Assembly: GCA_040954595.2 (NCBI GenBank)
Contig: CM082578.2
Coordinates: 11,532,001-11,596,000 of the forward strand
Direction: 5' to 3'
Length of the DNA: 64,000 bases
Source: Balanoglossus misakiensis
Taxonomy: Eukaryota > Hemichordata
Shown: piece by piece, positions 1 to 37,164 of the stretch
How positions within the stretch are numbered: position 1 is the stretch's first letter
Layout of the letters: each line of letters begins with the position of its first letter
Notes under the pieces: model-generated
What the model saw: only the letters and a program-made list of their open reading frames with translations
What the model was told of the DNA's origin: nothing
Database searches by the model: none
Position numbers and translations under genes: made by a program

Positions 1-1003
1 TCGGATCCGGCTCCTTGTTCCATCCACAAGCGCTCGCAGTGTTGCTTGGATAGTCTATCGGGGTCCTTTGGCCGGGAGGGCGAGGCCGAACCTCAGTTAG
101 TATAGCACACGACACACACTCTAGGGTATCGGCTACCGGTAGACTTTCCATGCAAGTAACGCAACACTGCAAGCGTCTGTGGTTCCATTATTAAGGGCAC
201 GAGTGCAATTAGGCCTATGGTTTGAAAAAAATATGACCAGTCATCAATCATCACAAAAATCGCGCCAATGAAATAAAAACAAATCCGTGAGTTCAGTCAC
301 GCGATTAGAAACAGACCAAGCAGTTTGACGGATGAGGTATTAAGTTTTATGACTGAAAAGTATGTAGGGGGTATTCTCGTGTACGTCCTGATGAAAGATT
401 TAAAAAACGTGATGGACAGGACATTGTTTCGTGCATGGTACGACCAACATGATATATGACTGCTTTTCTGGGTCATCTCTCCGCGAAGTTCGGACAGCTA
501 TCCAGCTTGAGGTCCGTCTCAAGTCCACCGCACCAACCAACGTACAAATTCATGTACGTTGAAAAAAAAGCATGCGCGTAATTTGATTAGGGCAACCTCT
601 TCTTAAATTTTGTTTCTCATCGTGAACTTCTTGGCCGGAAAAGTGGGTCGGTCGGTCGCAAAAAAATGAAAAGAAAAGACAAAACTTGATGCATGGACAT
701 ATTTTGTTATCAAAATCACGGAACCTTTTAAAGTTAAACAATGCAGGGATGCAAGGAAACACAAACCGTTAATATATGACATCTTGCGCGCAGAACGACT
801 TCTGAAACCTGCACGCATTCCAAATTTGACCACAGAAGGTGCAATTTGGTTGTGGCCATACCCCTAAAGTAATGCCAGTTGTCTGGTAAAATAATACGGT
901 GCAGAAAAAAGAAATACAATGATATACAATGCAACGTTCGAAAAGCGTTAATTTTGTTGTTGGCCATCTAGTTCATTTGTCGGTTTTATGGTCCGATCGA
1001 CAG
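1..1003. other. Upstream flank or intron of gene A, no exon recognised
   Basis: I see no convincing exon, signal peptide or RNA gene here. The first readable exon of gene A starts at 1004 in phase 1, so at least one upstream exon (probably a signal peptide, as in the neighbouring paralogue) lies before the window or is too short to recognise in this stretch. Confidence 0.5.
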
Positions 1004-1773
1004 CTTTCTCTGATGGCGACCTGGCTGACAACCCGCCGACTGACGTCACTGTTGAAGTTGTGACTTTATTCAAAGTGCGACTGACTTGGAATGACCCGTA
1101 TGTAGATTTGGCACGAGGACCCGTTGTGTACACTATAGAATACCAAGCCGTTTATCCCGAAACGGCCTGGACAGGGTATGTGGTCTTTTCATCTTTATCA
1201 GGTCTGTGACTTCAGGAAACTGCAACGGGCACAGCACATTGTTTTTGCCGCACATTTTCTTCTTCAACATGTGCTACTTGTGCGACCATATAGACGGACC
1301 ACTGTACTGGTGGATTGACTGACTACTCTGCAAAGCCTGGTATTTACTGAAAGATAATACAAGTATGTCCAAAATAAAACCGAAGCTTCTGTATTGATCT
1401 TGGTCCACTGAAGTCAATCGAGAGTCATGGACGTGATTTTCGTCTGCCTGTCTTGTTTCTCTGTCTTTAGCCACCCGCGTCATTATATTCACCCACCCAC
1501 CCACCCACCCATCCTTCCATCCATCCATCCATCCATCCATCCATCCATCCATCCATCCATCCACTAATCCGCTAATCTGACCATAGACTGACTTTGATGT
1601 TTTTGAACCTGACTGCAGTGTCAAGTACCACGAGGTTATCGATACACAGGAAACCACCCTCTCGTACGGATTATCCCCCTTCACTCGCTATCAGTTTAGA
1701 ATTCGCAAGAGCGATGATGAAGTAACGGGACCGTATGGCGAGCCCATCTATGCTACTACAGCCGTCATTGGAG
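1004..1773 (+). CDS. Gene A FN3 domain 1 (two exons)
   Basis: Exons 1004-1175 and 1619-1773 encode one fibronectin type III domain. It has the PP..V start, an LTW strand-B motif, a Y.I.Y strand-C motif and an L.PFTRY.F strand-F motif. The intron inside the domain is phase 2. Gene B carries a homologous domain with a phase 2 intron at the same place (11107-11876), which argues for common descent. FN3 modules usually act as spacers or binding surfaces in secreted proteins. The acceptor before 1004 is weak, so the exon start is uncertain. Confidence 0.75.
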
Positions 1774-4700
1774 GTAGGTACCTAAAGAGTCAGACATCGG
1801 GACGCTGCGTATGCCTTCTTGATCGTATGCCTTCTTGATCACTGAACAAAACTGCCGTGGACACATGTTGTTAGAGAGGTCTAGCAATCGCGACTCACGC
1901 CCGCTTACCCGATGAAAGGTAATTACAGTAAAAGATGCGAAACTTGCCTCCAGGTTGAACGACGGGTCCTAACACAACAGATCCGAATAATTCTACTTCT
2001 CCTTCTCAGGTCGCAATTCCCCTATACTTAAACCACACGTGGTCAAAGTCGAAGAGGCTGGCAGATCAGAATCGGGAATTGACGTCACAGTCACGTTTAG
2101 GTCAGTCAGTGCACGTGGGTTTGAACACACAGGTGAGAAACTGAATATTGTCAGATGAGTGCATTAAAAGAATTGTAGCTTTAGTTCAAATACTCAAAAT
2201 TGACTTTGCCGCGTTCTAATCTGTTAGGCACTGAAATAATATCTTATTTTACCCTTCTTAATCTTTTCAGGGAACTTGGTATTTTATTCTGATGACTCGA
2301 CTTCTCCCGACCACCTGTCTTGGCCAGTCGTTCGTGTGGACGACACGGAAAACCAGTCGCCGCTTATCCGTGGACTGCAACCAGGGTCACGCTATGTATT
2401 CGTCGTCCAAAACTTCAACATGAGAGGAGCCGGGCCTCTGTCTGACCGACTGTACTATGACGTACCGCCAATGCAAATGCCAGTAGAGTTGATCGGTATC
2501 TAAGAATTTAAGTTCCTGTCAAATTCATTGTCGTGCGGAATATGTTTCCGACGAGGTGGGGAGGGAAGGAGAGAGGGAGGGAGATGGGGAGGGAAGGAGC
2601 GAAGGGGTGGGATTTGGTGGATCGGTGGATGAAGCGGCTTGGATATGTCTGGATAGATTGGTGCATGTATTGAGTAGATGATTGGATATTAATATAGTGT
2701 GCGTGTATTTCAGATTGTTTTTGAACTTCAATTACATGTATTCTTGTTTGTATCATCCTATGACAACTACAGAGCCACCAGAAGCTTTGCCTCCAATCAA
2801 GGCTCCCTCCGGATTATCTGTCTCTTCTGGCAGTGAATCAGGCAGTGTTAACGTGCGATTTGAACCACTGGAACTTGGGAACATCGAAGGTGGGTGTTCA
2901 TTGATCGTCGCGGGGAAATGCGAAAGCAAAACAAATCTAGATGCGCGAATTGCCCTTTCACCAAACATGACGTTTGTACTTGAGCGCACAAATGTAGAAA
3001 ATTGTCAAAACCCGCTGCCATGTATGGCGCGTTCTATCTATCTGCAAATTGATTACTTTTCCGACAGCGTACATCGTGACCTACGGAGACGACAGGGGCA
3101 GCCTACCGTCAACAATAATGATGGCCAGTACAGCGAATCCCTCCATAACCATAAGAGATCTGGTCCCACGTGCCACGTATAGCTTCAGCGTCAAGGCGAT
3201 GAACAGATACGGTCATGGACCCGAATCCGCCACAGCCACATTCTCCGTTCCCCCAGGTAGGTTAATAGTGAAATTTTACCATTGACATGTTTACTTTGCT
3301 TGAAGTTCCCTCTCACATATTTTCTGTAATAAAGTTTTCAAAATCTTCACGTTACTGGAAATTGGGAGTCAGTTGGTAGTCTTACGTTGTTTATATCTAA
3401 CCATAGACAGTAAATCTACGGCCTATGATCTAACACACCTGATCTGTAAACTGCAGTCTATGCTTAGTATGGGGACCAGTATGCGCCACGCGAAGTACTG
3501 CGCATTTTATTTGACATACCTCACAAATCAACATATTAAAGAGAACGTGTTTTGTGTTTTTTTTCATCAGAAAGTGCGCCACCGGCACCTAGATCTGGAA
3601 TCTGTCCCTCCATGGACAGTTATCGAAGTTGTCTAGATGAATGTCACGTGGCCACAGATTGTTCCAATGGCAAGATCTGTTGCTACAACGGATGCGGACG
3701 AAATTGCGTTTACCCAGTCGATACCCGGCAACCGGGTAAGAATGGACCTTTAACCTCTCCCCCCCCCCCTCTTTGCCATCCCCAGTGTAATATCAGACTG
3801 CAAATCTTCGCTTTCCGATCCACCAAAGCAGGCGTCAGTTGTCACGGTCTACACAATTAAAGAAGAATCACACTGCCTCGCACGGCAATCTTCATTTAAG
3901 TGACATAGTTACTAACGTTTAGCATGTTGGGCACTCAGGCTGATGATTTTCATTTCTCTTGCCGAGTGAGTGCGCATGTAACAGGCTCCGATATATCACT
4001 TTCATTCCTTCTATCACTTTTAGAAAATGTATCACAAAAATGCAGCCTTATACGAACTTACAGCAATCATTTCAATCGTGTTAAAGTCATGCTCAGCAAA
4101 CCTAACACTATGTAACTCGTGCATCTCTGATCTTTGCGAAAGAACCCATACACGGGGCAGCTTGCCCGCAATTGCAGCCACCGGCACACGGGAGCGTCCG
4201 TTGTTCTAACGGCAACAAAATCAACTCGGTGTGCTATTACATCTGTGACCCCCGGTACATAGTAGACGGAAGCAGCTCCCGTACCTGCAGCGGTGAACTT
4301 AAGTGGTCTGGAAGTGATTCGGTCTGCACGCCAGGTCAGGATTGCTGAAAAAGCAACCATTGCCATCTTTGCTTGTTTTTCAGAAACAGGTGCACAGTCA
4401 ACTGCTAGCATGATAAAAGTAAAAGGAAAGCTTGGAGAAGCTGAGACAAGAAATGTCAGAGTAGTTGAACAACTAAGCCCTAAACACCTATTTTTTTCTG
4501 CAAATCTTTTCACGTTAAAGCTTCGTTACTTCTGGTTGTTTTTATGGATTTTTTTTTCTGCCTGTCAACTTGTTTTTCGAATCCCTAAAGCACGCACATA
4601 AGGTGAAATGCCCAGTAAGCTTATTTTATCAACAAAGCCAATGTGTATATATACAGTATTGATATTGCTAATAACATTTGAATTCAAGTCCTGACATGAA

Positions 4701-7550
4701 TTAATTTACCTTCGATAACCGTACAGACTATGTTGACCGTCTGTCTATCTCGGGATTTATTTTACCCTGTTACCAATAGGTCTCAACCTCAAAATAGGTA
4801 AAAACTCGCTTTCTTGATGAAAATGAAAAAATGATAACCGCACACACTTTTTTATATATTTACCACATTTCTTCTTTGAATAAAGTTAATCAGCGTGGAC
4901 CTCCGTCATCACCTCCGCTTAACCTGCTGGTGACAGTGCAAAGCCCAACAACAGCTCTTGTTAGTTGGACCCCTCCAGAAGGTTACGTTTCCCGTAAGTC
5001 TCATTTCCAGTCGTTTTCTGAACATTTCTGTCTTCTCGTCTTGGTTTGCATTCGAATTCTTAATCTCAAAAGTTATTTTTTTCCTTTGACAACGATATGA
5101 GGACGCTTGATTGTGTTTTCGTCGCAGGTTACGTCATTCACTATGCTTCTGCCTCCGATCTGAGCCAAGACCAATGGTCTTCCGTTCACGTTTCCGGCGA
5201 AAGCGTGCAGTACCAAGTAACGAATCTGACACCCAACTCTGTGTATTATGTCAAGATGCAAGCCAGCAACGAGTATGGCCAGAGTCCAATGTCAAATCTG
5301 GTCATTTTTAACACTGGAGGTAATGCGAGATATTGTTGGGTTCAAAGGGACAGTTCAGACAACTGTACAGGTGCATCAGAAATCGATACTTAGAGCAGAT
5401 TTTGGTATAGTTAGGCCTAAATACTAGTAGTTCATTAACGCTTGGCCTATACACGTTATTGGGATCCCTGAGCCACAACGAAAACGCACAGCGTCAAATT
5501 AAGACGTTCAACAATTTGCCATTTTGTAATAGTTACACTTTAAAGGCATTTCGATTGTTTTGCTACGTTGTCCGTAATTTAATTCTGCGTCTCGCTGGCA
5601 ATGAATGGCCGTCATCATTATGAAGATACGAGGCACAGACAAACGCACTAATTATTCACACATGCATGCATGCATTTTATATCCATTGCCCAGAAACCAC
5701 TTCGCAAATGTGCGATGCTCCGAACGCTCCAGAGAACGGTGGCGTTCGTTGCGAGGGAGACAACACAGTAGGTACTACCTGTCACTTCACCTGCAACGAA
5801 GGGTTTAGGCCTACTTCGGATGATGGTTTAGTCATCAGATGTACAGATGGAGGCAGGTGGGATGGACCTGTTCCAGAATGTGCGCAACCCGAAGGTATGA
5901 TTGATAACGGTTTTTACAGTATGGTGGAATACTGGTGTGATATATCTGCAGTTACGTACATGCATGTGCCGACGTATGTACTGTCAGGTAGGGTGTAAAG
6001 CGTTGCTGAGTTGGCCTATCTCCATGTAATAACCATCTAGAGTTCGAGACAGGTTTAGATGAATCACACTACTATACCGCTTGTTTGTTCCAGAAACCAT
6101 CTATGCTGGATGTTACGTCTTCCCAAATCCCGCGATGAATCGCCGTATGGAGAATTACAAGCCAATCCAAGGCAGAATATTGGTATCTCAAAAGGTAACG
6201 ATTGTCGTAGCAGTGTCGGTGTAGATTGTGCATATGATAATATAGGCTGCATTTGTCAAGTCGACTACAATGATACCCCCAGTTTTTTTTTTAGAAAGCT
6301 GAGTACAGTTCTCTTTGGTTGACCTATACGTTATTTTTTATTTTTCTGGCTCTCTCTTTCCTCTTGTTTGGTATCAAAAGCAGTTCCCACCCTCCCGATA
6401 GGTACTTTAAAGTCAACATTTCCTTTGCATTGTGACTCAAACGAGTGTACGCTCTGCCGGAATCATACAGGTGCGACACGAGGCTTGTTTTGGGCACAGG
6501 AAAACCAAACTTGGTAATTCCTCATCAATTTAATCATTACCTAGGGATATACCAATATGCCAAGGCAGCTATGCTAAGCCCAACTTAAATTTGTTTTCCT
6601 ATCTGGAGTGGTGGCAAGATGAGATCCGATCCCGATATGATATAACAGCAATAACCTGACTTGGTAACATTTCAACCCAAAGGAATCCGAAGAGCAAATT
6701 GATGTCGTTCTGAACCTGGTCGGGTTTGAGGCCAATTCTACCCACGGCTTCCACGTTCACCAGTACGGCTACATAGACGTCAGACGGGGGTGCAGCGCCA
6801 CCGGTGGCCATTACAACCCCCATGGGAAAGTACACGGCGCTCCTGGAGACGAAGAAAGGTATTACTATATTGTTAGTCCTGTGTCATTCACTGCTAAAAT
6901 GTTCAGAAGACATTGGCCATTTATTTAGCACTGCAGTCAATCATTCTATTCAATAGAATTCATGTGATATATTTTGTGCATTCTGGAGAAGGATCGTTTG
7001 TCGTTAGTACTTACTTTCTCTGAAACGATCACTACCACCACCTCTGAACACTGCATTATCATCACTGTAAATGAAGACCACAAACGAACACATGAAGCCA
7101 TTTCTGATGCCCTCCTCCCTCTCTCTTAAAATCTTAGACACGTTGGTGATTTCGGTAATATCCAAAGTGACGAGAATGGAAGGGTCAGACTGACCATTTC
7201 AGATCACGTAGCCTCTCTCGTAGGCGAGTACTCAATCATTGGACGAGCCTTTGTTGTAAGTAAATTTACAAAAATATATTTATATTGAATAACAAAATAA
7301 TTCCAAAGACGAAACGCGTCGATATATAGATGCTTTTCCGTACCGATTCTCAGTGTGATTGAACTTCGCCAACGACTGTTCGTTCTAACTGATAGTAATC
7401 ACTGTTAACTCTGCGTTGAATACTTTTCTCTCCTAGATTCATGCTGGAATAGACGATCTTGGACGAGGCGGTGACGAAGGCAGTCTTGCCACCGGGAACG
7501 CCGGTGCCCGCCTTGCCTGCTGTACCATCGGCCGTGTGCCTAAGCCGTAG
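1004..7550 (+). CDS. Gene A: secreted FN3-WAP-sushi mosaic with C-terminal Cu/Zn superoxide dismutase (5' partial)
   Basis: Fifteen exons join in frame: 1004-1175, 1619-1773, 2010-2132, 2271-2495, 2773-2889, 3068-3256, 3571-3735, 4143-4334, 4886-4993, 5128-5319, 5694-5894, 6094-6194, 6683-6858, 7138-7255, 7437-7550. They give about 781 residues and a TAG stop. Domain order is FN3, FN3, FN3, WAP, sushi, FN3, sushi, Cu/Zn SOD. Most introns are phase 1, the exon-shuffling pattern of extracellular modules; the SOD part switches to phases 0, 2 and 0. The likely role is an extracellular adhesion- or inhibitor-type scaffold that also dismutates superoxide; that is inference. The start is missing: the first exon begins in phase 1 with no signal peptide. 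The acceptor of the first sushi exon is ambiguous (4143 or 4161, both in frame). Gene B downstream shares its FN3 exons and intron phases, so A is a tandem paralogue of the start of B with a different tail. Confidence 0.85.
1490..1564. repeat. (CCAC)n/(CCAT)n microsatellite in intron
   Basis: About 75 bp of CCAC units pass into CCAT units inside the phase 2 intron of FN3 domain 1. It ends about 55 bp upstream of the acceptor at 1618. Confidence 0.9.
2010..2495 (+). CDS. Gene A FN3 domain 2 (two exons)
   Basis: Exons 2010-2132 and 2271-2495 join in phase 1 to give a second FN3 domain. The joined part reads [10 protein letters not shown] at strand C, and [15 protein letters not shown] is seen near the C-terminal strands. 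The corresponding gene B domain at 12110-12568 has the same split point and nearly the same strand motifs. Confidence 0.8.
2547..2612. repeat. Purine-rich (GGGA/GGA) tract in intron
   Basis: A stretch of about 65 bp consists almost only of G and A, mostly GGGAGGGA-like units, in the intron after FN3 domain 2. It could adopt triplex or G-quadruplex structure; no coding signal is seen. Confidence 0.6.
2773..3256 (+). CDS. Gene A FN3 domain 3 (two exons)
   Basis: Exons 2773-2889 and 3068-3256 encode an FN3 domain beginning with a proline-rich linker ([13 protein letters not shown]) and ending in a YSFSV.A.N..G.GPES motif. It closely matches the third FN3 of gene B (28293-28884), which has the same linker style and the same split after an NIEG motif. 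In both genes this FN3 is followed directly by a WAP exon, so the two-module block was copied as a unit. Confidence 0.85.
3571..3735 (+). CDS. Gene A WAP four-disulfide core domain
   Basis: A single phase 1-1 exon carries all eight WAP cysteines: C-x(10)-C-x3-C-x5-C-x5-CC-x3-C-x3-C, including [14 protein letters not shown] modules are often serine-protease inhibitors or antimicrobial. Here the C2-C3 spacing is only three residues, as in WFDC2-type domains, not the long exposed loop of elafin. It is the only WAP in gene A, against 31 in gene B. Confidence 0.85.
4143..4334 (+). CDS. Gene A sushi (CCP) domain 1
   Basis: The exon reads as one sushi module with six cysteines, starting [12 protein letters not shown] and ending with a W..S.SVC motif. 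Two in-frame acceptors are possible: after TTTGCGAAAG (4143) or after GGGGCAG (4161). I prefer 4143 because its upstream tract is more pyrimidine-rich. Sushi modules mediate protein-protein contact in complement and adhesion proteins. Confidence 0.75.
4886..5319 (+). CDS. Gene A FN3 domain 4 (two exons)
   Basis: Exons 4886-4993 and 5128-5319 give an FN3 domain with [36 protein letters not shown] motifs in canonical order. The internal intron is phase 1. It sits between the two sushi modules. Confidence 0.8.
5694..5894 (+). CDS. Gene A sushi (CCP) domain 2
   Basis: This exon starts [20 protein letters not shown] and shows six cysteines and a [11 protein letters not shown] end, the selectin-like six-cysteine sushi form. 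It is the last module before the SOD domain, linked by a short acidic/proline stretch. Confidence 0.85.
6094..7550 (+). CDS. Gene A C-terminal Cu/Zn superoxide dismutase domain
   Basis: Exons 6094-6194, 6683-6858, 7138-7255 and 7437-7550 encode a full Cu/Zn SOD fold. The copper ligands are in HGFHVHQYG, in GGHYNP (bridging histidine) and in VIHAG. The zinc ligands are GGHYNP, KVHG and HVGD. Both disulfide cysteines are present (GCSATGG and RLACC), as is the active-site arginine (ARLACC). Nothing essential is missing, so activity (2 superoxide to oxygen plus peroxide) is expected. HAG.DDLGRGG and ACC resemble extracellular SOD3 (from memory). Intron phases are 0 after the ILVSQK strand, 2 at DEER, and 0 before IHAG. 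From memory these match SOD1 introns 1, 3 and 4. The stop is TAG after VPKP, and there is no heparin-binding basic tail. Confidence 0.9.
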
Positions 7551-7753
7551 AAACTCGGCCATCATGGCTGGAAATCGCCGATTTCGGCACTGGACAATTA
7601 TAGTACACTTCAGATTGTTCACAATATGTAGTTTATTTCAAGCGTATGCATGCCTCAAACGTGCCTGACTTGCGGAATGTATTTTGCATGATATACCGAT
7701 GCTGGCTGTCAGGGATTTCACGTACTGTATTGATGACGAAACCGTCTACAGTT

Positions 7754-7759
7754 ATTAAA
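7754..7759 (+). terminator. Possible poly(A) signal of gene A (ATTAAA)
   Basis: ATTAAA lies about 200 nt after the gene A stop codon. It is the nearest poly(A)-signal-like hexamer I noticed; no experimental or conserved context supports it. Confidence 0.3.
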
Positions 7760-8934
7760 GAGACACTTTACTCAACACAAACAGCAGTTATTTACTTGAC
7801 TAACATCTAGTGAGACATGAAATAGCACAACATCTCTAGTAGAAGGATTGTGAGATGAGGATTATGGTATAGGTCGATCTCAGTATTCCCAGGCATACCC
7901 TGTCCCAGGCCTGCAGTATCCCCTGAAATTCGACGATTTTCCAACCTGCGCTATAAAAGTAAAACGCAAGAAGTGATATGTGTATTGTATTGTATTTCTT
8001 TTTGTCGTACATGTACTGGATTGTTGTCAGATACCGCGACAGGTTGGTAAAAATATGACCCCCCCTTCACCGCATTGATAAAATCTAACCCTTTGTCGAG
8101 ATATGCTTGTTTCTAATCTGAATTGTTTATTTGCTTGTTTATCAGCGTCTTTCACAATATTGATCACGTACACATTCAGTTTATTGAACAGATTGGGCGA
8201 TACACATGGTACATGTTTTGTAACCTTCCCACCAAGCCACAGACACCAAGCCTTCCCTCTCCATGGAGGTACTAGCCATACCTCTCCACACCCTCCCCTA
8301 TTTCTCTGGTTCATCCATCCCTCATTCCTCTCAGCGGGGAAGCGCCACTCTGGGCGGGGAAATCAAGCCTTTATACGGTCACCTGTATGTAAATTCAGTG
8401 GTCGAATATAAGCTGTAGTCGCTTTGCTCAATTTTGAAATCATAAAGTTTGTTGAATGTGTTTGAACCCATAGAAAAACCATTGGCGAAAAAATGCAGAT
8501 TTTTTTTGCGTCCTTAATCTGTTCAATTATATTATGTGCACAATGTGGCAAATTCTTTGAAAGTTCAGAATGAGTTTACATGTACTTCAGACAAATGAAT
8601 GGGTGTGTGGAGTGACCGTGGTTGGCCGAGAATCCAACTTTACCGTGCCTCCTCTTCACGGCTGTATCGCTTAGTATGCAAAACGCCTATGCTGCAACCA
8701 CAAAATTAGCATATAATCAAGTTTGTCTGAAAAGATCGCTTATCGACCCCCTGGCCATAAATAAACAACCCATGACCCCAGATACTTAAGAGAATCAGAT
8801 AGCAAGGGTAAAGTCAGCAGATCACGGTAGGCGAACTCAACACCGGTTCTCTACAAAACAACTCGTCCTTCTGAAATCTGCGTGTAACCCAAGGCTGTGC
8901 CCAACAGTGGCTGTGAAAGTATCGACGAACCAAG
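7760..8934. other. Intergenic spacer between genes A and B, with TATA-like box
   Basis: No gene is recognised in this 1.2 kb. A TATA-like CATAAATAAAC at 8756-8766 lies about 175 nt upstream of the gene B start codon and could be its core promoter, with the rest as 5' UTR. This is a weak motif-only call. Confidence 0.35.
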
Positions 8935-36069
<27,135 letters not shown>

Positions 36070-36424
36070 TTCATAGCCTCGTCAGATTTGTAGAGCTGCT
36101 CTCGTCTGCTGCAGCAAATGTCGTGAATCTTGATGTTGTCAGCTCTTTTGCTGCATCAAAATATTGAACTTAGAAATCTGTGAAGATATTAGTTTTTAAA
36201 TGTACATCAATTTGTGACCTTAAAAAATTAGCTGTTAGCAACAGTTCTATTTTTGGATATTGTCAAAAAAAGCCAATGAGGCTGTTTTAAGAACATCATG
36301 TCATTTTTTAATGTTTCCTAGTGTTTGTACTAAGACAGAAGTCTAAATGTTTTTGTTGATTTTTTATTTGGAAAATGCCATTATTATAAATACAATGTAC
36401 ATGGAATAATTTTAGTTGAATATC

Positions 36425-36430
36425 AATAAA
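36425..36430 (+). terminator. Poly(A) signal of gene B (AATAAA)
   Basis: A canonical AATAAA lies 356 nt after the gene B stop codon, at the end of an AT-rich 3' UTR with no open frame. Cleavage would fall just before the inverted repeat at 36459. Confidence 0.65.
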
Positions 36431-36458
36431 GTCATGCTGGAAATGTACAGGGTCTCGT

Positions 36459-36543
36459 CTAGTCTCGGTTACCCAGACCCCCCTGCTTCTTCCGTTGGAC
36501 ACTCCAACGGAAGAAGCAGGGGGGTCTGGGTAACCGAGACTAG
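36459..36543. repeat. Perfect 41-bp-arm inverted repeat, 3-bp loop
   Basis: Arms 36459-36499 and 36503-36543 are exact reverse complements, separated by CAC. The outer ends read CTAGTCTCGG and CCGAGACTAG. It sits just past the gene B poly(A) signal. It could be a miniature foldback element, or a transcription-blocking hairpin. Confidence 0.95.
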
Positions 36544-36687
36544 GTCTCATCATGTTTGCTTTTATGTATAGAGTGATGAACTAATGTTTATACCGTCCCT
36601 CAAGAAAGACGGTTGGGAATCGCCTATTGTTCGGACGTGTGATCGAGAGGATTAGCTGTAGGATGAGCATTATGGTCACGTGACCCG

Positions 36688-37060
36688 CTTTAATTTGACC
36701 CTTTTTTCGATGTTTTTTCTCGATAACTGTTTCCAAAAGCTATGTATGTTAACTCCACTATATAAGGTGTTAGGCAACTAAATCGAAAATGAACGTTATA
36801 CTATACTTGTGCAGAAATCGGTCATTTGCATCGATGTTTGATTTTACACTGAAACAAACACATTTTGCAGGCGTTTCTGAGACCGCTTTATTTTCTGACC
36901 CTTTTTTCGGTGTTTCTTTTTCTCGATAAATGCTACCAAAAGCTATGTATGTTAACTCCAATATATAAGGTGTTTGGCAACTATATCGAAAATGAACGTT
37001 CTATTATATTTGTGCAGAAATCTGTCATTTGCATCGATGTTTGATTTTACACTGAAAAAA
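36688..37060. repeat. Tandem duplication, period about 195 bp
   Basis: Two diverged copies (about 36688-36860 and 36883-37060) share AAAAGCTATGTATGTTAACT, ATCGAAAATGAACGTT and TTTGATTTTACACTGAAA stretches in the same order. They lie between gene B and IDH3G. No coding frame is conserved between them. Confidence 0.9.
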
Positions 37061-37062
37061 AA

Positions 37063-37102
37063 GATGTGTGGGCCCCCCGGCGCACCGGGGGTCACACACA
37101 TC
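37063..37102. repeat. GC-rich inverted repeat upstream of IDH3G
   Basis: Arms of 18 bp (37063-37080 and 37085-37102; GATGTGTGGGCCCCCCGG and its near-complement) around a CGCA loop. It adjoins the end of the 195-bp tandem repeat. Confidence 0.8.
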
Positions 37103-37119
37103 GACGTGAATCTCTTGGA

Positions 37120-37164
37120 ACCGGAAACGGGGAACCGGAAGTCGTCCGAGTGAATCAAGATGGC
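37120..37164 (+). promoter_or_regulatory. Candidate IDH3G promoter: two ETS (GABP-like) sites and a YY1-like start
   Basis: ACCGGAAAC (37120-37128) and ACCGGAAGT (37134-37142) match the ETS/GABP consensus. CAAGATGGCG (37155-37164) over the start codon matches the YY1 motif. Both are typical of TATA-less promoters of nuclear genes for mitochondrial proteins (established for mammals). Motif evidence only. Confidence 0.5.

Noticed and set aside
4293-4601. 102-codon frame after the first sushi exon
   Set aside because: It starts inside the sushi exon in another frame and continues through an AT-rich intron; no domain and no splice logic.
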